A stretch of DNA of 48,148 bases from a bacterium (lineage in GTDB: Bacteria > UBP4 > UBA4092 > JAOAEQ01), in contig JAOAEQ010000025.1 in NCBI GenBank assembly GCA_026416715.1, positions 1-48,148 of the forward strand, written 5' to 3'. The position numbers were made by a program, and so were the translations under genes. The notes beneath the pieces are model-generated. The model was not told the DNA's origin. It did no database searches and worked only from the letters and a program-made list of their open reading frames with translations. Positions 36,798-45,382 of the stretch are shown in pieces. How positions within the stretch are numbered: the first letter of the stretch is position 1; every line of letters begins with the position of its first letter.

Positions 36798-38633
36798 TCA
36801 ATTTCTACTAATTTTTGAAAGGTCTATTGCAACAACGGTTCCATCAAACGCAGGTTGATAACAAATACCGTTATTGATAACCGGTCCAGAAAATAAGAAT
36901 CCGGTTTTCGAAATCGGAATCCGCTGAATTCTAGTTCCATCAATCGGATTCAATATTGCTAAATCTCCATTTAATAGCGGGATGTAGAATGTATTATTAT
37001 CTATGAGAATATGGCTAGCAAAAATCGGCTGTTTCAATTGGAGCGACCAATTCTTCGTGCCAGTTTCAGCATCTATTGCCATAATTTCGCCGCTTAGCCC
37101 GAAATGATATACATTCGTTCCATCATACGCTGGATTGGTTTGACATGCACGGGTTACCATTGTCCAAACCGTGTTCCCGGAAAATAGCTCGAAGGCATAG
37201 ACCCGACCGAGAACGCGTTTATCAATCGATTCTAATGCGGTATAAATAACCTTATTCCCAGCTAAAACCGGCATGGTTACTGACGGAGCCCAATAGATAG
37301 ACGTTCCGACTCGATTTATCCAACAAGTTGTACCGGTGTATGCATCCAAACTATACGCATTCCCATCCCAAGAACCGAAATATACTTTCCCTTGATGCAC
37401 CAGCGCTTGCGCAGAAATATGGTCTTGACAACCGAATTTCCATCGTTCCTGACCGGTTTTACAGTCTATCGCATAGAAATTACGGTCTCCGGAACCGATA
37501 TAGAGTAATCCGGAATTAACTGTTGGTGAGGCGATAATCGCACCACCGGTTTGAAATTTCCAATTTAATTTACCATTCTTCGCTTGGAAAGAATATATCC
37601 CCCCGTCAACTGTTCCGATATAAACCGTTCCATCGGCAAACGCTGGTGACCCGACAATTGCGCTATTAACGTTTACCTTCCAAATCTGCTTACCAGTTTT
37701 CGCATTGAGCGCATAGAATTTTCCCCATTCAGTTCCGAAGAATAATTTCCCTTCTCCGATTGCTGGTGGAAATTGCAATCCATCTGCTATCTTAGTCTTC
37801 CAGAGAATATGCGCTGACTGTATTTCTTCATCGGATTCTGCCGGGTGCGGAACAACTCGTTTTAACGATATACGGATGGTATCAGTAGCTGCAGTTTTCC
37901 CAATTTCGCAAGCATATGCGGTTATCTCGTTATCACCAACCTCGAACAATTTATATCCGCCAGTCCGTGTTGCTTTTGTCATCAGAATCGGGATGTTTTC
38001 AGTATAAGTTAACTTCTCAATATGCCCATGACCGACTAATATCGCGATAACATTATACGGTCGAATCACTTTAAATAACTCGCGATCATTATCAATATAT
38101 CTACCATCGGAAGCCGGTGGATGATGCAGCGCTAAGATAACCGGAGTTCCTTGCTTTAACGAGGTTAAATCTCGGGTCAACCAATCGAGTTGGGATTGAT
38201 ATATATGTCCGTGATGTTGCATTGGGATAGTATCGTCGAGAATAACAAAATGGAGTCCTTTATGGTCGAATGAATAATACCGTTTCCCAAAATATCGTTC
38301 AAACCGTTTCTTATAACTATCCGACCAGCGGATTTCATGGTTTCCCATAACGGAATAGACGGGGATATCTATCTGATGAATGAAAGTTGAATATAACGAA
38401 AATTCTAGCTCACTCCCAAGTTCAGTTAAATCCCCGGTATTAATAATAAACTCCGGTTTCGGTTGGAGCGCATTCATCGCTGGGATAACTTGTTTGAAGG
38501 TTTCAGTTCCAACTTGGTCGCCTATATGAGTATCCGTGAACTGGATAAACTGCCACGCTAATCCAGTCGAAAAAAGTATAAAAACTAATCCTAAACACCA
38601 ACTGATTTGGTACAACCCTACTTTTTGTCGCAT
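36798..38633 (-). CDS. Exported metallophosphoesterase fused to PQQ-type beta-propeller
   Basis: 611 residues. After a signal peptide or anchor (about 7-27) comes a calcineurin-like phosphoesterase domain with all metal-binding motifs: FTDTHIG, INTGDLTELG, VMGNHEIRW, ALHHPP and VGHGHIE. From about residue 290 a seven- or eight-bladed PQQ-like/quinoprotein-type propeller follows, with blades such as GKLFFGTEWGKFYALNAKTG, KQIWKV and GTVYIGTVDGGIYSFQAKNG. PQQ-like blades of this kind are usually protein-binding, not cofactor-binding. GGAGGG five bases before the ATG at 38633 decides the start over an upstream in-frame one. Likely a periplasmic or surface phosphoesterase of unknown substrate. Confidence 0.88.
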   Translation of the reverse strand: MRQKVGLYQISWCLGLVFILFSTGLAWQFIQFTDTHIGDQVGTETFKQVIPAMNALQPKPEFIINTGDLTELGSELEFSLYSTFIHQIDIPVYSVMGNHEIRWSDSYKKRFERYFGKRYYSFDHKGLHFVILDDTIPMQHHGHIYQSQLDWLTRDLTSLKQGTPVILALHHPPASDGRYIDNDRELFKVIRPYNVIAILVGHGHIEKLTYTENIPILMTKATRTGGYKLFEVGDNEITAYACEIGKTAATDTIRISLKRVVPHPAESDEEIQSAHILWKTKIADGLQFPPAIGEGKLFFGTEWGKFYALNAKTGKQIWKVNVNSAIVGSPAFADGTVYIGTVDGGIYSFQAKNGKLNWKFQTGGAIIASPTVNSGLLYIGSGDRNFYAIDCKTGQERWKFGCQDHISAQALVHQGKVYFGSWDGNAYSLDAYTGTTCWINRVGTSIYWAPSVTMPVLAGNKVIYTALESIDKRVLGRVYAFELFSGNTVWTMVTRACQTNPAYDGTNVYHFGLSGEIMAIDAETGTKNWSLQLKQPIFASHILIDNNTFYIPLLNGDLAILNPIDGTRIQRIPISKTGFLFSGPVINNGICYQPAFDGTVVAIDLSKISRN

Positions 38634-38956
38634 GAATCCCTCCAAGTATAATTTTATCAATGATTTTAATATAAAACCGGATAAATAGCTACTTCGATGT
38701 TACTGCGGAGAAGAATAGAGGGATATCGGTTATCCCTTATCACTCTCCATATAAGATTCGACTTTGATTCGGAATGATTAGGCTTGATGTTAGGTTAATC
38801 AAATTATAACATTCCCGCAACCAAACATAAACCAACCCCAAAACCGCATATGTGGTATTGTTTTTTCATTAATAACCATAGGCAAAGGAGTGGTATTTAA
38901 AAAAGGTAAGCAAGTAGTGAAGTTGAAAAATTCCTCTTGCCATTTCCTTTTACTCC
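38634..38956. other. 323-base spacer with one hairpin
   Basis: I see no gene here; a 60-residue frame at 38799-38981 has no family features and overlaps the next gene's end. The only clear structure is AGGGATA (38719-38725) pairing with TATCCCT (38731-38737) around a 5-base loop, without a T-tract. Confidence 0.55.
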
Positions 38957-39634
38957 TTAAGCTGGTGGGTACTCGGAGCAAAGCAGGAATTGTTTCGGTT
39001 CGTCTTCGATAATCTCCGGAAAGCGGGGCAACGCATCGAGGAAACGGTTATCTTTAACATCATCATTCACGAGCGATACTTCGCCAACGAGGACGTTCCC
39101 TTTCCCGATTTCCGCCCAGAAATTATGATAGAGTTTCGGGGGGAAAGTGATACTTTCTCCCGGACGAAGGGTTATGGTTGTTCCTGCAGGGAAAGTTTTT
39201 TGCATCCCGTCAATCGAAACGATAACATCTGAATCTGCAAGCTTCTCATGTTCATCCGAATTATAGAGTGTCATCTGGAGATTTCCACCCATCCGATTGA
39301 TGATATCTTCCATTTTCGTCCAATGGAAATGGAACGGGGTAACCTGATGTTCACGAACCAGCATAATCTTTTCGCAATATTTCTTCAGGCAATTCGGATC
39401 GTTCAGATTCCCGTTCCGTAAGGTGAATAAGATTAATCCGAACCGTTCGAAATTTCCGAGTCCGAAATCGGTTATATCCCAACCGAGCGCATGGTTCCGA
39501 ATCTCATCTACTTCGTGTCCTTTCGATTTCCATTCTTCCGGTGACCAATACGCAAACGGCGGTAACTGAAACTGGAATCGCTCGAAGGTTTTAATTGCTT
39601 CTCGAATATATTTATTGATTTCACTACGTCTCAT
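38957..39634 (-). CDS. D-lyxose ketol-isomerase
   Basis: 225 residues of the D-lyxose isomerase (cupin) family, which interconverts D-lyxose/D-xylulose and, more importantly, D-mannose/D-fructose. The match runs the full length: MRRSEINKYIREAIKTFERF, LPPFAYWSPEEW, GWDITDFGLGNFERFGL, LFTLRNGN, VTPFHFHWTKMEDIINRMGG, PGESITFPPKLYHNFWAE, GEVSLVNDD and DNRFL. The metal ligands H-x-H, Glu (HFHWTKMED) and the later His (LYHNFW) are all present. Cytoplasmic. It lies directly downstream of the GH38 gene on the same strand (71 bases), so the two may use a mannose-containing substrate in sequence. Confidence 0.92.
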   Translation of the reverse strand: MRRSEINKYIREAIKTFERFQFQLPPFAYWSPEEWKSKGHEVDEIRNHALGWDITDFGLGNFERFGLILFTLRNGNLNDPNCLKKYCEKIMLVREHQVTPFHFHWTKMEDIINRMGGNLQMTLYNSDEHEKLADSDVIVSIDGMQKTFPAGTTITLRPGESITFPPKLYHNFWAEIGKGNVLVGEVSLVNDDVKDNRFLDALPRFPEIIEDEPKQFLLCSEYPPA

Positions 39635-39705
39635 AGCAACATAGGGGATTGAGTATCGTTTTACACAAAGAATTAATGTTAATCACTGCAAATAGCTATT
39701 CTATT

Positions 39706-42570
39706 TTACCTGATAAGCTCAACCGTTACAACTTTTTTCTTTGGAATTGAAATGGTTATCGAATTATCCGGTTCTAATCGTAGCTTCCTGATAAACTTCT
39801 CTTCCATCGAGACAAGCTGAACCTTTCGGAGTTTTAACGCAGACGCAAAGCATACTTTACCTGTTACCCATGTATCAGTCGGATTATAAATGCGGAGTAT
39901 CAAATTTTTACTATATTCCGCTTTTTTAAATGCGCTTAAAACAAGGGTGGCTGGTTCTATAGATATGAAACTATAACTAGCAGGTAGTGTTCCTGATTTA
40001 TTATTCCGAGTAGATTGACCGACAAGTAAGGGGAAATGGAATCGTTCCACTTCCGCAAATAGGTTCCCTTTTTCCCAGTTACCTGAATGTGGAATAATAG
40101 CATATTCAAAAATATGCTTACCAAGCGATTGGCTCAACTCTTGTTCTGGTCGTTTTTCCCAGCGATAACTTACCGTACATAACGTAACCTCAAATGAACG
40201 CAGCAACGTTATCGCTAACGTTCGTGCCGGATTATCCATAACCTCATATTCATGTATCCCTTTAGTGATAATCCCAAATCCTTTCTCGCCATCGCTAACA
40301 TCAACGAACCGTAACATCGGATATCTCGGATTCTGCGTTAATCGGAACGGATGGTTTCTGTCTCTATCAATCAAGCGGTCACAAACATCAAACGGCGATT
40401 CCGCTGAAGAATATTTTGCGGTCGCTAATCCAGTTGGGAACAGCAATCGCAGTCGATGATTTTTACTTTGGTTATCAATGATCGTTTTCACGGCAACTGA
40501 TTTCGCACCGCGCTGCAGCGTGAAATATGAAGTTATTGTTAACGGTTTCATTTCTTCCGAACGAAAAGTATCGAGATACATATTATCATGGTCAACGAGC
40601 TCGCTATGTCCGAATCCAGCAGGTATTTCCATAAAATAATCTACTCGAACTGTTGCAGCGAGTTGGTTATTTTCAACCAGCGATATCCGAACCGGACAAC
40701 CGAGACTCGATACCACCTTATCTTGCATCATTCGCCGATGTTGCCAGGCAGTTCCTGCTTCACCTTCATCAATAAAATAATGCTGATTTGTATATGTCTG
40801 ACCATTAGATTTATCGTAAATTGATAGCGTTCCATCAGCGGTAACGGTTACCTGTAGAAATTCATTCTCAAGTTGGTTCGGCTGCGGTGATATCCAAGCA
40901 TCAATTCCCGGCGGAATAGCTACTGTCCGAACCGTATAAACTTTATATCCGAACGCAGGAATGTTTTCTGCCCAGAAATTAGTTTGTGCTACCTGACAGG
41001 GTAACGCCATCGTTAAATCGGTATTATTCCGAATCGTTTTTTCGCCTGGTTTCAGGGAAACTGTTGCCATGGGAACCGGGGTACCGGATTCATCGTAAAG
41101 ATTATAATACGCTAAGTTCACATCAGATTGCGCTTGTCCATCAACAACCCGGTGAAGTTGATTCGGGATATCAATATACGCAGTCACCACTTCTGATCGT
41201 GGATAAGGTGATGGATTAAAAACCGTTATCACAATCTCTTCCGGTTTAACTTTTTTCGTATTTATTCGAAGCTGGATTTTCGCGAGCGAATTCTGCAGCC
41301 AGGTATCAGCGATGCGAATCGTTTGATTGAGTCGATAGAACGCATCTTCTTCCAGCGCATCAATACCGCAGCCGGCGATTGTATCATGCGGCTGGCATTG
41401 TAGCAGCGATTTCCAGGCAAGTTCAAAATATTTCTCTGGATATTCTTCACCGAGCAGATAAGCGAGAGTTGAAAATGGTTCCGCTAATCGAGTTAAGATA
41501 TTTTCCGCTTCGACCAGTTTAATCTTCTGCCGTGGTCGTGCTGAAACCATATCGCCAAATAGAATCGTTAACGGAGATTGTTGACCCGGATATCGCATCT
41601 CGCCCCGAAACTGTTTCAATGTAGCCCGATTAACTGCAGACTTCAAATCCTCAACATATTTCGGCAGCGTGCTGAAAAAAAGTTTTTCACCCGGTTTAAG
41701 ATACTTTTGCAGTTTATTGAATATTTCAATTTCTAACGGGTCAGGTTGCGTTGAATCCATCCCTTGCATGAATGGAATTACGGGGGTAGAAAAATGTTTC
41801 TTCTCGCGATTAATTAAATCACGTAACGCTGCCTGCAATCGCGATTCATCGAGTTCTTTCAACGGCGCTTGCTGGAAATAATGGTCGTATTGTCGCATTG
41901 CATCAATCAATTTAAACGGAACCCCGCCGGATTTCCAATCAAAAACGCGGTCGCGGATACTTTTCCCGCCATAGACTACCGGCCGCCAGACAAACATATA
42001 GAAGTTATATCGGGCTGCGGAACCGAATCGGGAACAAAGTGCTACCGTTCCATCCGGTGATTCCCAGAGAAATTCCGCTTGCGGGGATTCAAAATTTGTT
42101 ATCCCGCGATAGAAAAATATGGTATCTATCCCAAAGCCAGCGTAAATCTGCGGTAGTTGTGACGGCTGGTTGAATCCGAACGGTGTATATCCAACCTTCA
42201 TTACGTTTCCGAATTCAGCAGCAACCTTATGTCCGATAAGCAGATTGCGAATCGTCGTTTCCCCATAGGTTATATTACAATCCGGTGCGGTATACCACGG
42301 TCCGATATTGAGACGTTCGGATTGAACGAATTTTTTAATCTGTTCCCGTTTTTGTGGCCGGATTTCCAGATAATCTTCTAGCGGAATCGTCTGCGAATCT
42401 AAGCAGAAAGTATATTCCGGATATTTTTCCATCATATCGAGTAGCGTATCCAGAAATTCTACGGTAAGTTTCCGGGTCTGCTGATAATTTAACGTCCATT
42501 CCCGGTCGAGATGCGAGTTCGGAATAAAATGCGCTCGGAGTGTGGTGTTTTTAGAATTAGCTTTTGTCAT
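39706..42570 (-). CDS. GH38 alpha-mannosidase-like protein lacking the usual nucleophile
   Basis: 954 residues without a signal peptide, about the size of E. coli MngB (mannosylglycerate hydrolase) and related GH38 enzymes. The N-terminal barrel begins IPNSHLDREWTLNY (zinc His/Asp retained), then GPWYTAPDCNITYGE and KVGYTPFGFNQPSQLPQIYA. In normal family members the last segment reads like GYLPDSFGMSGQLPHI, where the Asp is both nucleophile and zinc ligand; here that position is Phe (codon TTC). The later zinc histidine is present (CQPHDTIAGC). The helical and beta-sandwich domains follow. It may have changed chemistry, be inactive, or belong to a divergent subfamily. It is served by a perfect-consensus promoter at 42759-42786. 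Confidence 0.85.
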   Translation of the reverse strand: MTKANSKNTTLRAHFIPNSHLDREWTLNYQQTRKLTVEFLDTLLDMMEKYPEYTFCLDSQTIPLEDYLEIRPQKREQIKKFVQSERLNIGPWYTAPDCNITYGETTIRNLLIGHKVAAEFGNVMKVGYTPFGFNQPSQLPQIYAGFGIDTIFFYRGITNFESPQAEFLWESPDGTVALCSRFGSAARYNFYMFVWRPVVYGGKSIRDRVFDWKSGGVPFKLIDAMRQYDHYFQQAPLKELDESRLQAALRDLINREKKHFSTPVIPFMQGMDSTQPDPLEIEIFNKLQKYLKPGEKLFFSTLPKYVEDLKSAVNRATLKQFRGEMRYPGQQSPLTILFGDMVSARPRQKIKLVEAENILTRLAEPFSTLAYLLGEEYPEKYFELAWKSLLQCQPHDTIAGCGIDALEEDAFYRLNQTIRIADTWLQNSLAKIQLRINTKKVKPEEIVITVFNPSPYPRSEVVTAYIDIPNQLHRVVDGQAQSDVNLAYYNLYDESGTPVPMATVSLKPGEKTIRNNTDLTMALPCQVAQTNFWAENIPAFGYKVYTVRTVAIPPGIDAWISPQPNQLENEFLQVTVTADGTLSIYDKSNGQTYTNQHYFIDEGEAGTAWQHRRMMQDKVVSSLGCPVRISLVENNQLAATVRVDYFMEIPAGFGHSELVDHDNMYLDTFRSEEMKPLTITSYFTLQRGAKSVAVKTIIDNQSKNHRLRLLFPTGLATAKYSSAESPFDVCDRLIDRDRNHPFRLTQNPRYPMLRFVDVSDGEKGFGIITKGIHEYEVMDNPARTLAITLLRSFEVTLCTVSYRWEKRPEQELSQSLGKHIFEYAIIPHSGNWEKGNLFAEVERFHFPLLVGQSTRNNKSGTLPASYSFISIEPATLVLSAFKKAEYSKNLILRIYNPTDTWVTGKVCFASALKLRKVQLVSMEEKFIRKLRLEPDNSITISIPKKKVVTVELIR

Positions 42571-42691
42571 AACCCTTATTATACTCCTTAACTAAAACTA
42601 GAAATGACAATTTGCGGATTCATCTTCTGCTAGTAGAGATAGAGTTCTATGACTGAACTATTATTCCCTTGTGCACAAGCGAGTTTCCCTG

Positions 42692-42712
42692 CCTATAAAG
42701 GTTGTTTATAGG
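42692..42712 (-). promoter_or_regulatory. Hairpin in the GH38 leader
   Basis: CCTATAAA (42692-42699) pairs perfectly with TTTATAGG (42705-42712); flanking CCTG and CAGG can extend the stem past a one-sided bulge. It lies about 50 bases inside the predicted transcript and 120 bases before the gene. It could be an operator or an RNA switch; no known class matches. Confidence 0.5.
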
Positions 42713-42758
42713 TTAATGAACAGGCTAGCTCTGCATGTCCATCTATGTTTTATCTTGT

Positions 42759-42786
42759 ATTATACTCCACAATAAGCAGTTGTCAA
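42759..42786 (-). promoter_or_regulatory. Perfect-consensus sigma-70 promoter for the GH38 gene
   Basis: On the minus strand TTGACA (42781-42786 complement), a 16-base spacer, then TATAAT (42759-42764 complement). Both boxes match consensus exactly. It reads toward the GH38 gene, giving a predicted leader of roughly 180 bases. Confidence 0.75.
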
Positions 42787-42855
42787 TAGCAATAATTCAA
42801 GAAATTGTAATATCCTGATTCTACTAGAGTTATAGAAAAAATAGAATGATAAAAC

Positions 42856-42878
42856 CAAACTCACCATTGGTAAGTTTG
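42856..42878 (-). terminator. Terminator downstream of the radical SAM gene
   Basis: CAAACTCACCA-T-TGGTAAGTTTG forms an 11-bp stem with one mismatch. T-runs follow on both strands (GTTTTATC on minus, TTTTTT on plus), so it may work in either direction. It lies about 130 bases after the stop of the minus-strand radical SAM gene. Confidence 0.7.
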
Positions 42879-43005
42879 TTTTTTCTAGTCTTAAATTAAA
42901 TCAAGAAATGTATCTCTTAAACTAATTCTTGGGATTATGCGCAACGGATAATCAATTTTTATTACGATCCGGTATTCTACCCTGTCAGACGATACGAAAT
43001 ACCGG

Positions 43006-44352
43006 CTAATAGCCGGCGTCTAGCATCCCGCAACATTTTTTATATTTCTTACCGCTTCCGCAAAAACATAAGTCGTTCGGTTTCATTTTTTTACTTCGTT
43101 CTAGTTTCTTTTGTTGAGCTATAAGTTCTCTAATTGCTGAAGCTGGACGCCCAGCATAAACCAGTTGCCTCATAATTTCCATATATGGTCGGATATGTTC
43201 AAAAAACAATTTCAACCCTTGACATAGATAATTCAACCCCGGTTGCCCAGCTGGCGTTTGGAGAAACCGATGTTTCGGGCATCCACCATTACAGGCGAAC
43301 CGAACTTCGCATTGCTGGCAATATTCTGGTAATAACGCGGATTTATTTTTCCCAAACTGCTGTTGCTTTTCAGAATATACCAGTTCATTAAGCTGATGTT
43401 CTAAAATATTCCCGAGCGCAAACTTTGGATATACATAATGGTCGCAGGAATAGAGCATCCCGTTATGTTCGATAACCACCGTTTTCCCGCATTCAGGCGC
43501 AAACACACATAACGGGCTTCTCAATCCAAGCCAATTCGATAATGCATTATCAAAATATTGAACGAAAACTTCTCCGATATCCTGTTCAACCCATAAATCG
43601 AATATATCTATCAGGAACCGACCGAATTCTCGCGGTTCAACACTCCATTTCGTTACCTGCATTGATTTTTCTGGATGAACCAAATCCGGTGGAGAAGCAA
43701 GCGGTTGACTCCGCTCGGCTCCCTGTCCAATACCATTTGATTTTCGTTCCACAATTGGAATATACTGCTGATAGTTCGCGCCAATATTTTTCAGGAATTG
43801 ATAGATTACTTTTGCAGACCGCATATTCTTTTTATGGACGCAGGTTAACGTATTAAATTCTACCTGATGTTTTTTGAGAATCTCTAACCCGAGCATGACA
43901 CGGTCGAACGTCGGTTGCTGCTGGTTATTCACTCGGTAGCAATCATGGTATTCTTGCGGGCCATCGATACTCAATCCAATCAAAAAATGATGCTGCGCTA
44001 GAAATTCTGCCCAAGCGTCATTCAGCAGTATACCGTTGGTCTGGAAAGAATTAGTTATTTTTTTTCCATTAGCATATTTCTGCTGTAGCCGAATCACTTT
44101 CTGATAGAACTCTATTCCTAACAACGTTGGTTCGCCACCCTGCCAGCTGAAATGGATTTCTGGTACATCTTGCGACTGGATATATTGTTTTATATACGTT
44201 TCTAGCACCACATCTGACATCCGATACTGTTCGGTTGCCGGGAATAAATTATGCTTTTCCAGATAGAAACAATATCGGCACGCTAGATTGCAAAGCGGAC
44301 CTACGGGTTTGGCGATTATATGAAAGGCAAGTTCCGGATGATATCTCGGCAT
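43006..44352 (-). CDS. Radical SAM protein of the anaerobic sulfatase-maturase (anSME) type with SEC-C tail
   Basis: 448 residues. FHIIAKPVGPLCNLACRYCFYLEK starts the barrel with the CxxxCxxC cluster that binds SAM. The SPASM region has CVFAPECGKTVVIE, SCDHYVYPKFALGNI (with the Asp of the anSME signature) and YCQQCEVRFACNGGCPKHR, giving cysteines for two auxiliary clusters. The C-terminus adds a SEC-C zinc motif, NDLCFCGSGKKYKKCCG. anSMEs turn a cysteine or serine of sulfatases into formylglycine; related enzymes modify peptides. No sulfatase is in the window. It follows the methyltransferase gene by 44 bases on the same strand. The SEC-C tail makes it longer than the usual ~370-420 residues. 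Confidence 0.88.
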   Translation of the reverse strand: MPRYHPELAFHIIAKPVGPLCNLACRYCFYLEKHNLFPATEQYRMSDVVLETYIKQYIQSQDVPEIHFSWQGGEPTLLGIEFYQKVIRLQQKYANGKKITNSFQTNGILLNDAWAEFLAQHHFLIGLSIDGPQEYHDCYRVNNQQQPTFDRVMLGLEILKKHQVEFNTLTCVHKKNMRSAKVIYQFLKNIGANYQQYIPIVERKSNGIGQGAERSQPLASPPDLVHPEKSMQVTKWSVEPREFGRFLIDIFDLWVEQDIGEVFVQYFDNALSNWLGLRSPLCVFAPECGKTVVIEHNGMLYSCDHYVYPKFALGNILEHQLNELVYSEKQQQFGKNKSALLPEYCQQCEVRFACNGGCPKHRFLQTPAGQPGLNYLCQGLKLFFEHIRPYMEIMRQLVYAGRPASAIRELIAQQKKLERSKKMKPNDLCFCGSGKKYKKCCGMLDAGY

Positions 44353-44396
44353 GGCGTGTATATCGGAGAAACGACAACTCCATTCTGTTGCGGCTA

Positions 44397-45377
44397 TTAT
44401 ATCTGATATTTCTTACCTATTTCAATCATCGCTTGAATATTTGCTAAGGGAGTATCCTGCGGCAGGTCACAACCAGTGCTTAAAATCAAATTCTTTATTT
44501 CACGGGTTTCTGCCAAAAAATGTTGGGTAACATGTTTAACTTCGTCCACGGATAAATTTCGTACTACCCGCACAGGGTCTAGGTTGCCCATTAAGATAAC
44601 TTCATTTTTCATTCTACAGGCGATTTGCTTGAAATTAACTAGCGAATCTAAACTCAACGCTTCTACCCCTGTTTCGCACATTTTCTCAATCAGATGGCTA
44701 CTATCCCCGCAAATATGCAGAACTGATATTGCATGAATCGCACGCACAATTTTTTTAATATAATTTCCCGAGAATATTTCAAACTGGTTTGGCGATAGAA
44801 ACACTGCCGTCGGTTCGAGGATCGCAACGATATCCGCTCCACTATCTACTAACGCTACCGCATATTTGGTAATCACCTGCGTACAAAAGTTTAATATTTC
44901 ATGCAGGAATTCCGGCCGGTCAATAGTTGCCATAGCGATTTCGGAAGCGCCGGTAAGTAATCCTGCTAACGTAAATGGACCGATACAATATGCTCCTTTG
45001 AGCATATCTAGATGCTGGGACATCAGTTCCATAGTTTTTAGGAATACCGTAACTCGTCCATCTTTTAAGATATCGGTACACATAAACTGTTCTAAATCCG
45101 CTACTTCTTGAACCAAATGCTGTTCTACGGTCGGTGAGTCTTCTAATGGATAGCGAACCGGAACCCCTAACGCGCCAGCTTCAACTGATAAATCCATCAT
45201 GAAAAATATCGCATCCGGTTGGCACAATTCCGCTAATTCCGAAATTGACCAGAATTGGATACCCCAATTAAATACATTCTGTTTCAGCGTCGTATTTGTT
45301 AACTGCGTTCCCGGATATCCCATTAATGGAATTACCAGTCTCCGAGGATAACTATTAACGAGATTGATTAATCGCAT
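44397..45377 (-). CDS. MtbA/MtaA-type (UroD-fold) corrinoid methyltransferase
   Basis: 326 residues with the uroporphyrinogen decarboxylase fold. The zinc motif of the methyltransferase branch is visible: histidine and cysteine in HICGDSSHL and the later cysteine in STGCDLPQDTP, so it is more likely a methylcobamide-dependent methyltransferase (MtaA/MtbA/MtvA-like, moving a methyl group to CoM or tetrahydrofolate) than a heme enzyme. TLAGLLTGASEIAM and EVILMGNLDP are other family features. It starts five bases after the MTHFR stop and sits with fhs, which points to tetrahydrofolate as methyl acceptor. No corrinoid protein or MtbB/MtaB-type partner is in the window. Confidence 0.85.
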   Translation of the reverse strand: MRLINLVNSYPRRLVIPLMGYPGTQLTNTTLKQNVFNWGIQFWSISELAELCQPDAIFFMMDLSVEAGALGVPVRYPLEDSPTVEQHLVQEVADLEQFMCTDILKDGRVTVFLKTMELMSQHLDMLKGAYCIGPFTLAGLLTGASEIAMATIDRPEFLHEILNFCTQVITKYAVALVDSGADIVAILEPTAVFLSPNQFEIFSGNYIKKIVRAIHAISVLHICGDSSHLIEKMCETGVEALSLDSLVNFKQIACRMKNEVILMGNLDPVRVVRNLSVDEVKHVTQHFLAETREIKNLILSTGCDLPQDTPLANIQAMIEIGKKYQI

Positions 45378-45382
45378 ACGAT

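Larger units (their letters stand above)
42571..43005. other. 435-base spacer with promoter, leader hairpin and terminator
   Basis: No gene. It contains the GH38 promoter, a hairpin in the predicted 5' leader and a bidirectional-looking terminator serving the upstream radical SAM gene, all listed separately. Confidence 0.65.

Noticed and set aside
38799-38981. Short minus-strand gene after D-lyxose isomerase
   Set aside because: 60 residues, no motif, overlaps the true gene's 3' end, no ribosome-binding site.
44397-45377. Uroporphyrinogen decarboxylase for heme synthesis
   Set aside because: The H-x-C and later Cys zinc motif and the C1 neighbours favour the methyltransferase branch of this fold.
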